A stretch of 64,000 bases of DNA from Cytobacillus dafuensis. Lineage in GTDB: Bacteria > Bacillota > Bacilli > Bacillales > Cytobacillaceae. Below are positions 51,284 through 58,456 of this stretch, one piece after another (within the stretch, counting starts at the first letter, position 1; every line of letters starts with the position of its first letter). Under the pieces are notes generated by a model. That model made no database searches, was not told where the DNA came from, and saw only the letters and a program-made list of their open reading frames with translations. Location of the stretch: contig NZ_CP042593.1 of the NCBI RefSeq assembly GCF_007995155.1, positions 2,708,001-2,772,000 of the forward strand, given 5' to 3'. The position numbers and the translations under genes are program-made.

Positions 51284-52516
51284 TTAGTAAACAGCTTTAC
51301 CATCCTCATTCATCATTGAATTTAGTGTTAATATGTTATCTTTATGACTTGAAGTTTTACTCTGATTTTGAATTAAAATAATGGATGTAAACACCATTAC
51401 CCAAATTACATTTACAAATGAATAATTAGAAAAATCAACAAATAAAAATAATGGAAGTCCATAATCATTAAGTGCGTGTACTATAATGGGTATCCATAAA
51501 TTTTTTGTTACTATGTATATATAAATAAATATTTGCCCTGCTAAAAATAACCCAAAAAGACGATTAATAGCCTCTTCATAATCTAATTGTTCAAAGCCAC
51601 CAAAACCAGTTATTGTATGAACAAAAGCAAATAATACCGAGCTTATTAACATAGCGAGAAAGATTGCATGCTTTTTTTTAAAGTAATTTCTTAATAGCAT
51701 TACAAGCAGAACTGGTAAAAAAAGTCTAAACATTGCTTCCTCAGAGAGAGCAACCCCAAATAACAACCCTATAAATTCCCCAACTAAATTTAAAACGCCT
51801 GTTTCTGCTATCAAACTAGAAATGGGTTGGTTTGAAAGCAGTTCTACTCCAAGAGCAAATACATTAGAAAATAAATAAATGATTAATAAATATACAAATC
51901 CTCCTTTTATTTTATCTAAATGGATTACCTCATGAATCGCCCTCTTGAATAAACTAAATGGGATGATTAAAAATAATAAAAATGAAACGATTAGAAACAA
52001 ACTTAAATTTAGTATCAAATCAAAATTTAATAAACCGTGTGAATATTCCTGTAATATTTTGGCTGAATCTATAATTTGTGTTTTATATGTATTTAAAAAT
52101 ATACTAAAAAAAATAAAAAGAATAACAATTGATGACAGAGACACGATAACACTTTTATTACTTGCTTTTCGATTAAACGTAATTTTATCTGTTAATTTTA
52201 AAAGAATGAAGCTCCATAAAATACAAGCTAGGAAATTTGCAAAAATAGAAAATAGAGTATAGTTATCCTTTAAAAGATTGCCCAGTATCGTTGAAATCAT
52301 AGGTGCTAAACAGAATAAGATAATTGGAAAAGTGAATAAAATAAAGCCTTTTAGTCTTTTTGTAAAATGGAAATATAATAAATATAATCCAATAAACAAG
52401 AATATTAAGTCGTAACTAATTTCATGATACTGTTTATAGATAGTCGTTTCTAAAATAAAAGCATTTATCAATAGAGATACTAAAATACCTGCCAAAACCC
52501 AATAAACATTTCTCAA
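51284..52516 (-). CDS. CPBP family intramembrane glutamic endopeptidase, long form
   Basis: 410 aa with about ten hydrophobic helices. The Abi/CAAX protease motifs are present: EExxxR in 'ALSEEAMFRLFLPVLL' near residue 258, FxxxH in 'LFAFVHTITGFG' near 300, and HxxxD/N in 'PIIVHALNDYGLPLF' near 355. The N-terminal half is an additional membrane domain not found in short members. In Gram-positives such proteases act in bacteriocin self-immunity or peptide maturation; no bacteriocin gene is adjacent. Confidence 0.88.
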   Translation of the reverse strand: MRNVYWVLAGILVSLLINAFILETTIYKQYHEISYDLIFLFIGLYLLYFHFTKRLKGFILFTFPIILFCLAPMISTILGNLLKDNYTLFSIFANFLACILWSFILLKLTDKITFNRKASNKSVIVSLSSIVILFIFFSIFLNTYKTQIIDSAKILQEYSHGLLNFDLILNLSLFLIVSFLLFLIIPFSLFKRAIHEVIHLDKIKGGFVYLLIIYLFSNVFALGVELLSNQPISSLIAETGVLNLVGEFIGLLFGVALSEEAMFRLFLPVLLVMLLRNYFKKKHAIFLAMLISSVLFAFVHTITGFGGFEQLDYEEAINRLFGLFLAGQIFIYIYIVTKNLWIPIIVHALNDYGLPLFLFVDFSNYSFVNVIWVMVFTSIILIQNQSKTSSHKDNILTLNSMMNEDGKAVY

Positions 52517-52645
52517 TTTTCAGATTCCCCTTAAATCATTGTATGAATTAAACTATTCAACTAAATTATACTAATTGGGTATAAAATAGCCAATTGAGCT
52601 GTCTAATAATTACATTCAAATTTAGAAATAATAATTTATTCTTTC

Positions 52646-52695
52646 AGCAAAATAGACCGTCTCCAAGTGCTTTGGTATGAACGGTCTATTTTGCT
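52646..52695. terminator. 15-bp perfect palindrome
   Basis: AGCAAAATAGACCGT and ACGGTCTATTTTGCT around a 20-nt loop, upstream of the CPBP gene. Works as a stem on either strand; its role is uncertain. Confidence 0.65.
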
Positions 52696-52768
52696 ACTGG
52701 GTCTCTTAGAAAGGGAGGATTTTCTCCTTGTCAGACGACTGCTAGAGTATTTTAATTAAATGAAAATT

Positions 52769-52876
52769 CTTGTTAAACCAAATTCTCGTTTGTTCAATAA
52801 GAAAAAAAGGACGACCTACCGCTCCTCGCTCTCTAACTCTTGCACCCCGTTAGCTTAAGTACACTTTTTCACAAAT
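52769..52876 (-). repeat. Tag-hairpin-tag unit (reference copy)
   Basis: Minus strand order: TTTGTGAAA...GTGTACTTAAGCTAACGGGG, then a GC-richer segment GTGCAAGAGTTAGAGAGC and on to GGTCGTCC with a T7 run, then CTTATTGAACAAACGAGAAT and TTGGTTTAACAAG. This shows the complete organisation: long tag, terminator-like insert, short tag. An inverted relative is at 24494-24590. Confidence 0.8.
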
Positions 52877-53117
52877 ATACAACAAAATCATCCTCACTAG
52901 CCCCAAAATGACAAAGCCCTTTTTTAGTGAGAAGTGGTTTTGAATCTTTTAAAGGGTTAATTTTAAAAAAACTTGGATAGTGTTTCATTGTTTTGTTCAT
53001 TCTAATAAAGAAAAAATGGGGATGAATATTGTGATTTTTCCACATAGGGATTATTTAGCCCCATTCCAATCAGATAATCCAAATCTGTTTTTTTAATTTA
53101 TAAGAAAGGAGTTAAAA

Positions 53118-53627
53118 ATGCGAACTAAAATAATAATTTTGTACTTACTTTCTTTTCTAGTATTATCAGCATTTGGACAAAAGACACCTATCGAACCAAT
53201 CACTTTATTAAATCACGAACAAACAGAGGTAACTTTTCCGTTAGAAAAACCAGCAGTATTCTTTTTTATAACAACATATAAATGAACTCTCTGCCAGAAG
53301 CAACTGGTTCAGTTGCATGAAAATATGAATAAATTGTATGGAATGAATATTGAAATGTTTGTAATTAGCAAAGATTCCCCAGAAGAGCTGCGTACATTAC
53401 AGAATAAACTGGAAAAAACTTTTGGACATAGCATCTCCTTTATTTCCGATCCGAAATTAGAATTAATTGAAAAAATGGGAATGAAGAAAAATGGTGTAGC
53501 TCATAGAGGTTATGGCATGATTGATAAAGAGGGAATTATTATTTTTAGTACTAAAAATGATCATTGGGGAGAGCAAATCGAGATAACAGTTGAAAAGATT
53601 AAAGAAGAATATAATAAACTTAAATAA
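53118..53627 (+). pseudogene. Redoxin/thioredoxin-like protein with in-frame UGA in its CxxC motif
   Basis: Translation from ATG 53118 (AAGAAAGGAGTTAAAA before it) gives a signal-like N-terminus ending 'VLSAFGQKTPIEPI', then '...AVFFFITTYK', a TGA at 53283-53285, 'TLCQKQLVQLHENMNKLYGM' and onward to 'RGYGMIDKEGIIIFSTKNDH', ending 'EYNKLK'. Total 169 codons plus stop. The TGA stands exactly where the first Cys of a redoxin CxxC motif (TTYx-C-xxC) is expected. A perfect hairpin GCAACTG-GTT-CAGTTGC begins 14 nt later. Either this is a nonsense mutation (the lipobox Cys also appears changed to Phe in 'LSAF', supporting decay) or a selenocysteine codon. I favour decay but not strongly. Confidence 0.7.
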
Positions 53628-53821
53628 AAAAATTAGATTTATTTCTCTAACCCGAAAATATAATGGTTTAGGTCTTTATTTTATCCGCATAAACAAAAAA
53701 AATTTGAAAAAGATATTTATGAACCTTTTTACTTAATGTAACGGGAATAAGCGAAACAATAATATCAAATGCTCAGAGTATATTTTAATATTTAGGTTAG
53801 ATAGGTTAAACAGATAATAAT

Positions 53822-53868
53822 AAAAGGACCATACATTTTAGATATGTCTAATATGTATGGTCCTTTAT
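53822..53868. terminator. Terminator hairpin, duplicated at 56.5 kb
   Basis: AAAGGACCATACAT and ATGTATGGTCCTTT with loop TTTAGATATGTCTAAT. About 80 bp around it are nearly identical to 56485-56560, where the stem differs by paired compensating changes (CATAC to CACAC). Confidence 0.85.
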
Positions 53869-53879
53869 TTAATGTCTTC

Positions 53880-53924
53880 TTCAACTAACGCTACCCGTTA
53901 GTTGAAGTGCAAACTTTCACAAAC
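53880..53924 (-). repeat. CCCGTTAGTTGAAG palindrome, long form
   Basis: TTCAACTAACGCTACCCGTT then AGTTGAAGTGCAAACTTTCA. The arms TTCAACTAACG / CGTTAGTTGAA are a perfect 11-bp pair, the best-preserved copy in the window. Confidence 0.88.
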
Positions 53925-54068
53925 TTACGTGATACAACGAAAAAATAAAATTAATTGATTATTAAATAAAATAACAATTTACATTTTCTGACACATATAC
54001 TAAAATATAATTAAGTAAAAAAATTTTTAGTAAAAAATAATTTATTATAGGGAAAGGAGAATATTAAA

Positions 54069-54608
54069 ATGAGTCTATTAGATATTTATCTGCAAAAGAA
54101 CGGGAAAAAACGATACGATGTATTTAAAGAAACAGGAATCAGTCAGCAAATGCTTTCAAGTGTTAATAAAAAAAGTGTCAATCATTATTCAGTCAAAACA
54201 ATTCAAGCTATTGCGAAAACAGTAGAGAAAAGTGAAGGAACTGTGCTAGATGAATTAATACAATTAGAGAAGGAAAATGCTTATTTCCAAGTTTATAATG
54301 CTGAAGATTTACTATTAGCCTTTAGAAATAAGGAAGAATATATTCTAATCAAAGGCGAATACAAAAAAGAAATGGATGAATTAGCGAAGTCACAACTTTC
54401 TGATACAGAAACATTAGGTTGGGAATTAGGGGCAGTATGGTCAGGTGGATTAGTAACTGTGTTGACAGAAGTAATTTTGCACTTAGTAGATTTATTCAGT
54501 AGTAAAGATGATGACAAAAAGAAAATTGAAAGCCAAGTTCGTAAGTATAAGTTTAAAAAACTAAATGAAAATGAAATCTTATTGTATTTACGTCAATTAG
54601 ATTATTAG
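54069..54608 (+). CDS. Helix-turn-helix protein with an unknown C-terminal domain
   Basis: 179 aa, start after GGGAAAGGAGAATATTAAA. Residues 1-65 resemble an Xre-like HTH ('YDVFKETGISQQMLSSVNKK'). The following 'NAYFQVYNAEDLLLAFRNKE' and 'WELGAVWSGGLVTVLTEVIL' regions resemble uncharacterised proteins from lactic acid bacteria and other firmicutes. A short hydrophobic stretch at about 118-138 could touch the membrane. Likely a regulator. Plus strand, with a hairpin downstream at 54711. Confidence 0.65.
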   Translation: MSLLDIYLQKNGKKRYDVFKETGISQQMLSSVNKKSVNHYSVKTIQAIAKTVEKSEGTVLDELIQLEKENAYFQVYNAEDLLLAFRNKEEYILIKGEYKKEMDELAKSQLSDTETLGWELGAVWSGGLVTVLTEVILHLVDLFSSKDDDKKKIESQVRKYKFKKLNENEILLYLRQLDY

Positions 54609-54710
54609 GAGTTTAAGAAGAAGTGACACTGCGGGATAGTTGTTAGTAAAAGAAAGTAACTGGGAAGAAGAATCCTGCCAACTAAAGAATGTTTAGATAG
54701 CTGGAATTAC

Positions 54711-54754
54711 AAATAAATCTATCCTTGGAGAATCCCTCTTGGATGGATTTATTT
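54711..54754 (+). terminator. Terminator of the HTH gene
   Basis: AAATAAATCTATCC and GGATGGATTTATTT pair (13 of 14) around a 16-nt loop and are followed by GTTTATTGG. Confidence 0.75.
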
Positions 54755-54784
54755 GTTTATTGGCTAATAAATATATCCCCGTTC

Positions 54785-54828
54785 TTAAACAAAACTGCCC
54801 GATAGTTTAAGTACAAAACTTCACCAAC
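54785..54828 (-). repeat. CCCGATAGTTTAAG palindrome, long form
   Basis: TTAAACAAAACTGCCCGATA then GTTTAAGTACAAAACTTCAC, the same order of tags as at 51.2 kb. Confidence 0.8.
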
Positions 54829-54904
54829 ACCATACCATCATTTCCGGAAGTATTCAATTATTCTTGATATTCTTCCTGCATTAAATGACCCTATTACTGA
54901 AAAA

Positions 54905-54947
54905 GGCACAATTCTTCTTCAAGAATTGCGCCCGATTGTGGAATAAG
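54905..54947 (-). repeat. Terminator hairpin plus GCGCCCGATTG tag
   Basis: CAATTCTT-CTTC-AAGAATTG forms the stem; GCGCCCGATTGTGGAATAAG follows. On the minus strand the tag comes first, then the hairpin, then CCTTTTTC, so tag and terminator together end the GNAT gene at 54953. Confidence 0.85.
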
Positions 54948-54952
54948 GAATA

Positions 54953-55396
54953 CTATATTAATGTTTTAACCATTGTAAAATAACTACTACCAGGGGGGTA
55001 ATCTTTAATTTCACCGACAACTTTATATCCTTTTATTTCATAAAAAGACCGTGCTTGAAAATCAAACGTAGTTAATAGTGCCTTTTTTGCACCTTTTTCT
55101 ATAGCTAACTTTTCCGTTTTATCAAGCAAATTTCCACCCAAACCTTTACCTCTAAATTCTTCAGAAAACCAAAAGTCATTGATTTCAACCCAGCCCCAGT
55201 AAACATCTGCCGTTATACCACCTACCCACTTTTTATTATCATCTGTAACAATAATATTTATGGGTTGCACTGAACCTTTGTTCCTCACTTCTTTATGGTG
55301 GATTGAGTGCTTATTATTAAACTCCTGAATCATTGTCTTTAAAAAAGCTGAAAATTCTTCATTGTTCTCCAATAAAATTTCAATTTCATATTTCAT
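54953..55396 (-). CDS. GNAT family N-acetyltransferase
   Basis: 147 aa, Acetyltransf_1 fold. The acetyl-CoA pyrophosphate loop is 'EEFRGKGLGGNLLDKTEKLA' near residue 85, and the C-terminal 'ARSFYEIKGYKVVGEIKDYP' region with Tyr is typical. Substrate unknown. AAGGAGTACTAGG precedes the ATG. Single-gene unit with its own tagged terminator. Confidence 0.9.
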   Translation of the reverse strand: MKYEIEILLENNEEFSAFLKTMIQEFNNKHSIHHKEVRNKGSVQPINIIVTDDNKKWVGGITADVYWGWVEINDFWFSEEFRGKGLGGNLLDKTEKLAIEKGAKKALLTTFDFQARSFYEIKGYKVVGEIKDYPPGSSYFTMVKTLI

Positions 55397-55510
55397 CCTA
55401 GTACTCCTTATTTGTATAAGTATATTTTTTCACAACATCTACTCATTTTTAACATAAATATCCATTTTATTTATTGTAGTATTCAATTAATTTGGCCCAA
55501 AAATGGAAAT

Positions 55511-55557
55511 AAGCGCTCATCCTTATTCAAGGATTGCACCCTTTAGTTCAATAAGGA
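55511..55557 (-). repeat. Hairpin plus CCCTTTAGTTCAATAAGG tag
   Basis: CATCCTT-ATTC-AAGGATTG stem followed by CACCCTTTAGTTCAATAAGG, the same tag-plus-hairpin arrangement as at 54.9 kb with a different stem sequence. Lies directly behind the 55.57 kb pseudogene. Confidence 0.8.
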
Positions 55558-55572
55558 TGTGCTTGTTAGTTA

Positions 55573-55800
55573 TTACTTTTTTATTAAAATACCTAGAAAA
55601 ATTAAAAATGCCCCAATTATATACATTAGCCATCTTGTTACCGTTGTATGAAAAGTTGGTATCCATGCCTCAAATAATACATGAATCTTTGTTTGCCTAA
55701 TGAATACATCATCTATTTTTTTGTGAGAAAAATGACCAAAAACCTATCAAGGCAAAAAACACCTTTAAAAATACAACGCTTATCCTATTGTTTTCCTCTT
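55573..55800 (-). pseudogene. Small two-helix membrane protein, frameshifted
   Basis: The minus strand reads 'ISVVFLKVFFALIGFWSFFS' in one frame. After the run of seven A at 55716-55722 it continues in the next frame as 'IDDVFIRQTKIHVLFEAWIP' and 'TFHTTVTRWLMYIIGAFLIF' to 'LGILIKK'. Correcting the A-run joins two membrane helices into a protein of about 75 aa. Could be a real frameshift, phase variation or a sequencing error in a homopolymer. Confidence 0.55.
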
Positions 55801-56018
55801 TTTACAACTAGATTGACCTTACATATACCTTTATTTTGGCACATACTTTGGAAGAAAATAATAATAGAAAAATAATTTCCAAGTATTGAGAATATACACA
55901 ATGGAAGGCTCCTTATCCTTACACCAAAGAACAGATTGAGCGAAGCTATAACTGATTTTTGTATAAATCTCGTAATGAATTTCCATCTAATGTAATATCT
56001 ATAAAAAGGAGGATTCAT

Positions 56019-56417
56019 ATGAAAAAAAGTATAGTAATACTACTATTGATAGTTGTTATTGGTTTTATCGGATATAAAATGTTTTATAATGGATTTTCAG
56101 ATATCGAGAGTATAGCCATACAAACATATGATAAACCTTTTAAAAAAGGGGTTATTACCACAGATAAGGATAAAATAGCCACTATTACTGGCATTCTGAA
56201 TAGAGCGAAACACGAGAGCGTATGTTATGAATTAGCAAATGAGCCATCATACGAAATGGAAATCATCTACAAGGATAAAACAAATGATATATTGTGGATT
56301 CACCAGGGGTTCGATAAGAATAAAACTCTACTTTATGGCAATAACTGTAATGCTTATTTTATAACTGAAAAACGAACGAAAAAGATGTTAAATCTCTTGT
56401 TAAACGAAAATAACTGA
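56019..56417 (+). CDS. Hypothetical membrane-anchored protein
   Basis: 132 aa, start after AAAAGGAGGATTCAT. A single N-terminal hydrophobic helix (residues 3-22) anchors or exports a soluble domain with an alpha/beta pattern ('KPFKKGVITTDKDKIATITG' and 'YEMEIIYKDKTNDILWIHQG'). Two Cys (in 'HESVCYEL' and 'YGNNCNAYF') may form a disulphide. I do not recognise the family; similar proteins occur in Bacillus accessory regions. Confidence 0.7.
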   Translation: MKKSIVILLLIVVIGFIGYKMFYNGFSDIESIAIQTYDKPFKKGVITTDKDKIATITGILNRAKHESVCYELANEPSYEMEIIYKDKTNDILWIHQGFDKNKTLLYGNNCNAYFITEKRTKKMLNLLLNENN

Positions 56418-56507
56418 ATAACACACTTTCTAAACGCAGAAAAAATTCCAGTTAAAAAGAGTACCAAAATCTTATATTTAGGTTAGAGAGTTAAGACAGT
56501 TGATAAT

Positions 56508-56554
56508 AAAAGGACCACACATTTTAGATATGTCTAATATGTGTGGTCCTTTAT
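56508..56554. terminator. Terminator hairpin, duplicate of the 53.8 kb one
   Basis: AAAGGACCACACAT and ATGTGTGGTCCTTT around the same loop as at 53822-53868. The difference between the copies is compensated in the stem, so the hairpin is under selection or was copied after change. Confidence 0.85.
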
Positions 56555-56566
56555 TTAATTCGTTCT

Positions 56567-56608
56567 AAAGCTAACGCCCCCTATAGTTTAAGTGCACATT
56601 TTCAAAAA
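56567..56608 (-). repeat. CCCTATAGTTTAAG palindrome, long form
   Basis: AAAGCTAACGCCCCCTATAG then TTTAAGTGCACATTTTCAAA; diverged arms, same tag order. Confidence 0.75.
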
Positions 56609-56697
56609 CTTTCAATTTTAACAAATATACTCTGTTTATTTATTATAGGATTGCAAATCTTTTCCGTTAGAAAAAGCTTAGATTTATTTATCCAGCA

Positions 56698-57417
56698 TTA
56701 AAATACAGATTGGCAATCCTGTTTTATCTCTATTTTATCTATTCGTTTCCATAAATAAATAGTATACATAAATAAAACAACAATTATCGAATATGCAAAA
56801 ATCGTATTACCTTCCTGTTTACCCATGAAATTTAAAAAATTATTTAAGCCATGAAAAGCAATCGTAATAATAATGGATTGTGTATGAATAATGAGTAAAG
56901 ATAGTACAAAACCTACCAAAATTGCATAGACTATCTGAAGAATGGTATCTTCTACAGACTGACCGCTTATTAATTGCAGAGCATGTGTAATCCCAAAAAG
57001 TAAACTAGAAATAATTACTGCCTTCTTAACGCCAATCGACATTAACATCCGAAGCATAAATCCTCGGAAAAAAGTCTCTTCAATCAAACCTACTACTAAA
57101 ACCTGCATAATTAACATACTTACCAAATTGGAAATCGAACTTACATCAAGTCCTTTATTGCCAATTAAGATAATCAATAGCACTAAAATTAATGGTGATA
57201 TTAATACAAATTGAAAATTTTTTAATCCATCAAAAAAGTAATGTGACCATTTCTTTCTCACTACCAAATAGATGAGAATCCCCAATGCTAACGGCACTAA
57301 ACCAATGAATTGCAAGAATGGACTGGAAGGTGCCTCTATACTAGAATAGACCCCATTTGCTGTATAAAAAAATACTAACAATAGTTCTAGCCCAAGTATT
57401 TTCCAAAATAAATTCAT
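56698..57417 (-). CDS. CPBP family intramembrane glutamic endopeptidase, short form
   Basis: About 239 aa, about seven hydrophobic helices. Motifs: EExxxR in 'GLIEETFFRGFMLRML', FxxxH in 'LFGITHALQLISG', and HxxxN in 'IAFHGLNNFLNFMG'. ATG 57417 follows AAGGGGTGGTTAC; the open frame upstream to 57486 contains the palindrome described next and is not coding. Second CPBP gene in the array and clearly different from the 51.3 kb one. Confidence 0.88.
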   Translation of the reverse strand: MNLFWKILGLELLLVFFYTANGVYSSIEAPSSPFLQFIGLVPLALGILIYLVVRKKWSHYFFDGLKNFQFVLISPLILVLLIILIGNKGLDVSSISNLVSMLIMQVLVVGLIEETFFRGFMLRMLMSIGVKKAVIISSLLFGITHALQLISGQSVEDTILQIVYAILVGFVLSLLIIHTQSIIITIAFHGLNNFLNFMGKQEGNTIFAYSIIVVLFMYTIYLWKRIDKIEIKQDCQSVF

Positions 57418-57435
57418 GTAACCACCCCTTAAATC

Positions 57436-57463
57436 GTATATAATCTCTATCGAGATTATATAC
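57436..57463 (-). promoter_or_regulatory. Perfect 12-bp inverted repeat, probable operator of the CPBP gene
   Basis: GTATATAATCTC-TATC-GAGATTATATAC, 19 bp upstream of the CPBP start codon. Length, symmetry and position fit a repressor operator (for example PadR- or GntR-type, not proven). A TATAAT -10 box overlaps its left arm on the plus strand and its right arm on the minus strand. Confidence 0.75.
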
Positions 57464-57646
57464 CCATATACTAGAAAATAGCACAATTTATAGATAATAA
57501 TACAAATAAATATATTTATTACATTTATTTAGAACACCTGCCCTATGAAGACTAACTTTTTTACTTATTAAACAACAAAAAACTTATTGAACTATCCAGC
57601 TCCGTAGTGACAAAAAAAGAAGCTAATTATAGCTCCTTTTATTCGA

Positions 57647-57685
57647 GTAATGCACCTGTTAATTTAAGTACAATTCTTCACAATC
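57647..57685 (-). repeat. CCTGTTAATTTAAG tag, long form
   Basis: GCACCTGTTAATTTAAGTAC then AATTCTTCACAATC, preceded by an AGCT-AATTAT-AGCT hairpin with A and T runs. Confidence 0.75.
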
Positions 57686-57732
57686 TACTTTGTAAATTTA
57701 ATCATAAAACAAAAACCTCCTATTCCTAAAAG

Positions 57733-57769
57733 AAACAGGCGTTCTACTATCGTAGAAAAACGCCTGTTT
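57733..57769 (-). terminator. Terminator of the His/Tyr-rich protein gene
   Basis: AAACAGGCGTT and AACGCCTGTTT form an 11-bp perfect stem with further TAC/GTA pairing; the minus strand continues CTTTTAGG. Confidence 0.85.
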
Positions 57770-57818
57770 GACGGAAACATCTTTTCATAATAATTTGAAC
57801 GGTTTAATCAATCAAATC

Positions 57819-58019
57819 TTAATAAGGATAGTGGTGGTAGTAGTGGTGATGGTGGAATGGGTAGTAGTGGTGGTGGTGGTACGGATAGTAGTGGTGGTGC
57901 GGATAGCCAAATCCAACCCCTGGAGCTCCAAAACCAAGTCCTGGTGCAAAACCAAATCCTGATCCTGGTCCTCCTAAACCATAACCTGGCCAAATCCTCT
58001 CGTTATAAGCATTATTCAT
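57819..58019 (-). CDS. His/Tyr/Gly-rich low-complexity protein (spore-coat-like composition)
   Basis: About 66 aa. The N-terminal half is Gly/Pro/Phe-rich ('GYGLGGPGSGFGFAPGLGFG') and the C-terminal half is almost only His and Tyr with a few Pro ('YPHHHYYPYHHHHYYPFHHH'). AAGGAGG lies 12 bases before ATG 58019; ATG 58031 is too close to it. Composition resembles small spore coat or crust proteins of bacilli, and the His clusters should bind divalent metals. Function is inferred from composition only. Confidence 0.65.
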   Translation of the reverse strand: MNNAYNERIWPGYGLGGPGSGFGFAPGLGFGAPGVGFGYPHHHYYPYHHHHYYPFHHHHYYHHYPY

Positions 58020-58219
58020 ACAAACAGTCATCCTCCTTATTTCATTTTACATTAGAGCATATGCGATTTTAGGTCAAAGTTCTTGGGTATTTGTCCTGAA
58101 ATTTATAATTTAAATAGACATGTGCGGAAACCAACAGATCAAATGGACATTTCATTCAAAACTATTGGTCTATGTTAAAATCAATTCAGCATTCTGTTGA
58201 AATTATACAACCAACATAC

Positions 58220-58310
58220 TTATTCAACTAAACTGCCCGTTAATGCAATAAGAAAAAAGGGATCGCCGCAGCAATCCCATCTTTAAGTAACTCTCCCGTT
58301 AGTGAAAAAT
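58220..58310 (-). repeat. Tag-hairpin-tag unit
   Basis: Minus strand: TTTTTCACTAACGGGAGAGT, a GGGAT-ATCCC terminator hairpin (58259-58278) with TTTTTTC, then CTTATTGCATTAACGGGCAG and TTTAGTTGAATAAG. Same organisation as the 52.8 kb unit with unrelated hairpin sequence. Confidence 0.82.
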
Positions 58311-58382
58311 AATTATATTTTCACCATACAAATTTAGATGATATGACCATTAACTTCAGTTGTTCCTGTACAGACACCCATT
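58290..58382 (-). repeat. Direct copy of the broken end of the MDR gene plus repeat
   Basis: From CCCGTTAGTGAAAAATAATT to CCTGTACAGACACCC this stretch matches 63343-63427 almost base for base (one visible change, A/G in GATATGRCC). At 63.4 kb it is the last 15 codons of the truncated dehydrogenase and the adjoining repeat; here it is an isolated fragment. Confidence 0.88.
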
Positions 58383-58456
58383 CGTAAATTGTTATAGATC
58401 GTCCAACGAGGAAACTGTTCTGTCGTTCATTTATTTTGCCTCAAAGTTCTAAGGGC

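Larger units (their letters stand above)
52517..53117. other. 600-bp region with two hairpins and a full array unit
   Basis: No convincing gene. It contains the long palindrome 52646-52695, the tag-hairpin-tag unit 52769-52876, and a 26-codon plus-strand frame (53017-53097, 'NIVIFPHRDYLAPFQSDNPN') with a poor ribosome site that may be a remnant. Confidence 0.5.
53628..54068. other. Intergenic region with terminator and array repeat
   Basis: 440 bp, no gene seen; holds the hairpin at 53822-53868, the repeat at 53880-53924 and the promoter region of the 54.07 kb gene. Confidence 0.5.
54609..54952. other. Intergenic region with two hairpins and two array repeats
   Basis: 343 bp; hairpin 54711-54754, repeat 54785-54828, and repeat plus terminator 54905-54947. 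No gene seen. Confidence 0.5.
57464..57818. other. Intergenic region with terminators and array repeat
   Basis: 355 bp; contains a hairpin at 57612-57641, an array repeat at 57647-57685 and the terminator at 57733-57769. No gene seen. Confidence 0.5.
58032..58456. other. Intergenic region with array unit and dehydrogenase fragment
   Basis: 425 bp without an intact gene. It holds the tag-hairpin-tag unit at 58220-58310 and the short copy of the MDR gene end at 58290-58382. Confidence 0.5.

Noticed and set aside
52646..52695. 15-bp palindrome as ends of an insertion sequence
   Set aside because: The interval between the arms is only 20 bp, with no target duplication; it is better explained as a terminator or regulatory stem.
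53017..53097. 26-codon frame before the redoxin gene
   Set aside because: Weak ribosome site and short length; perhaps a remnant, but nothing supports translation.
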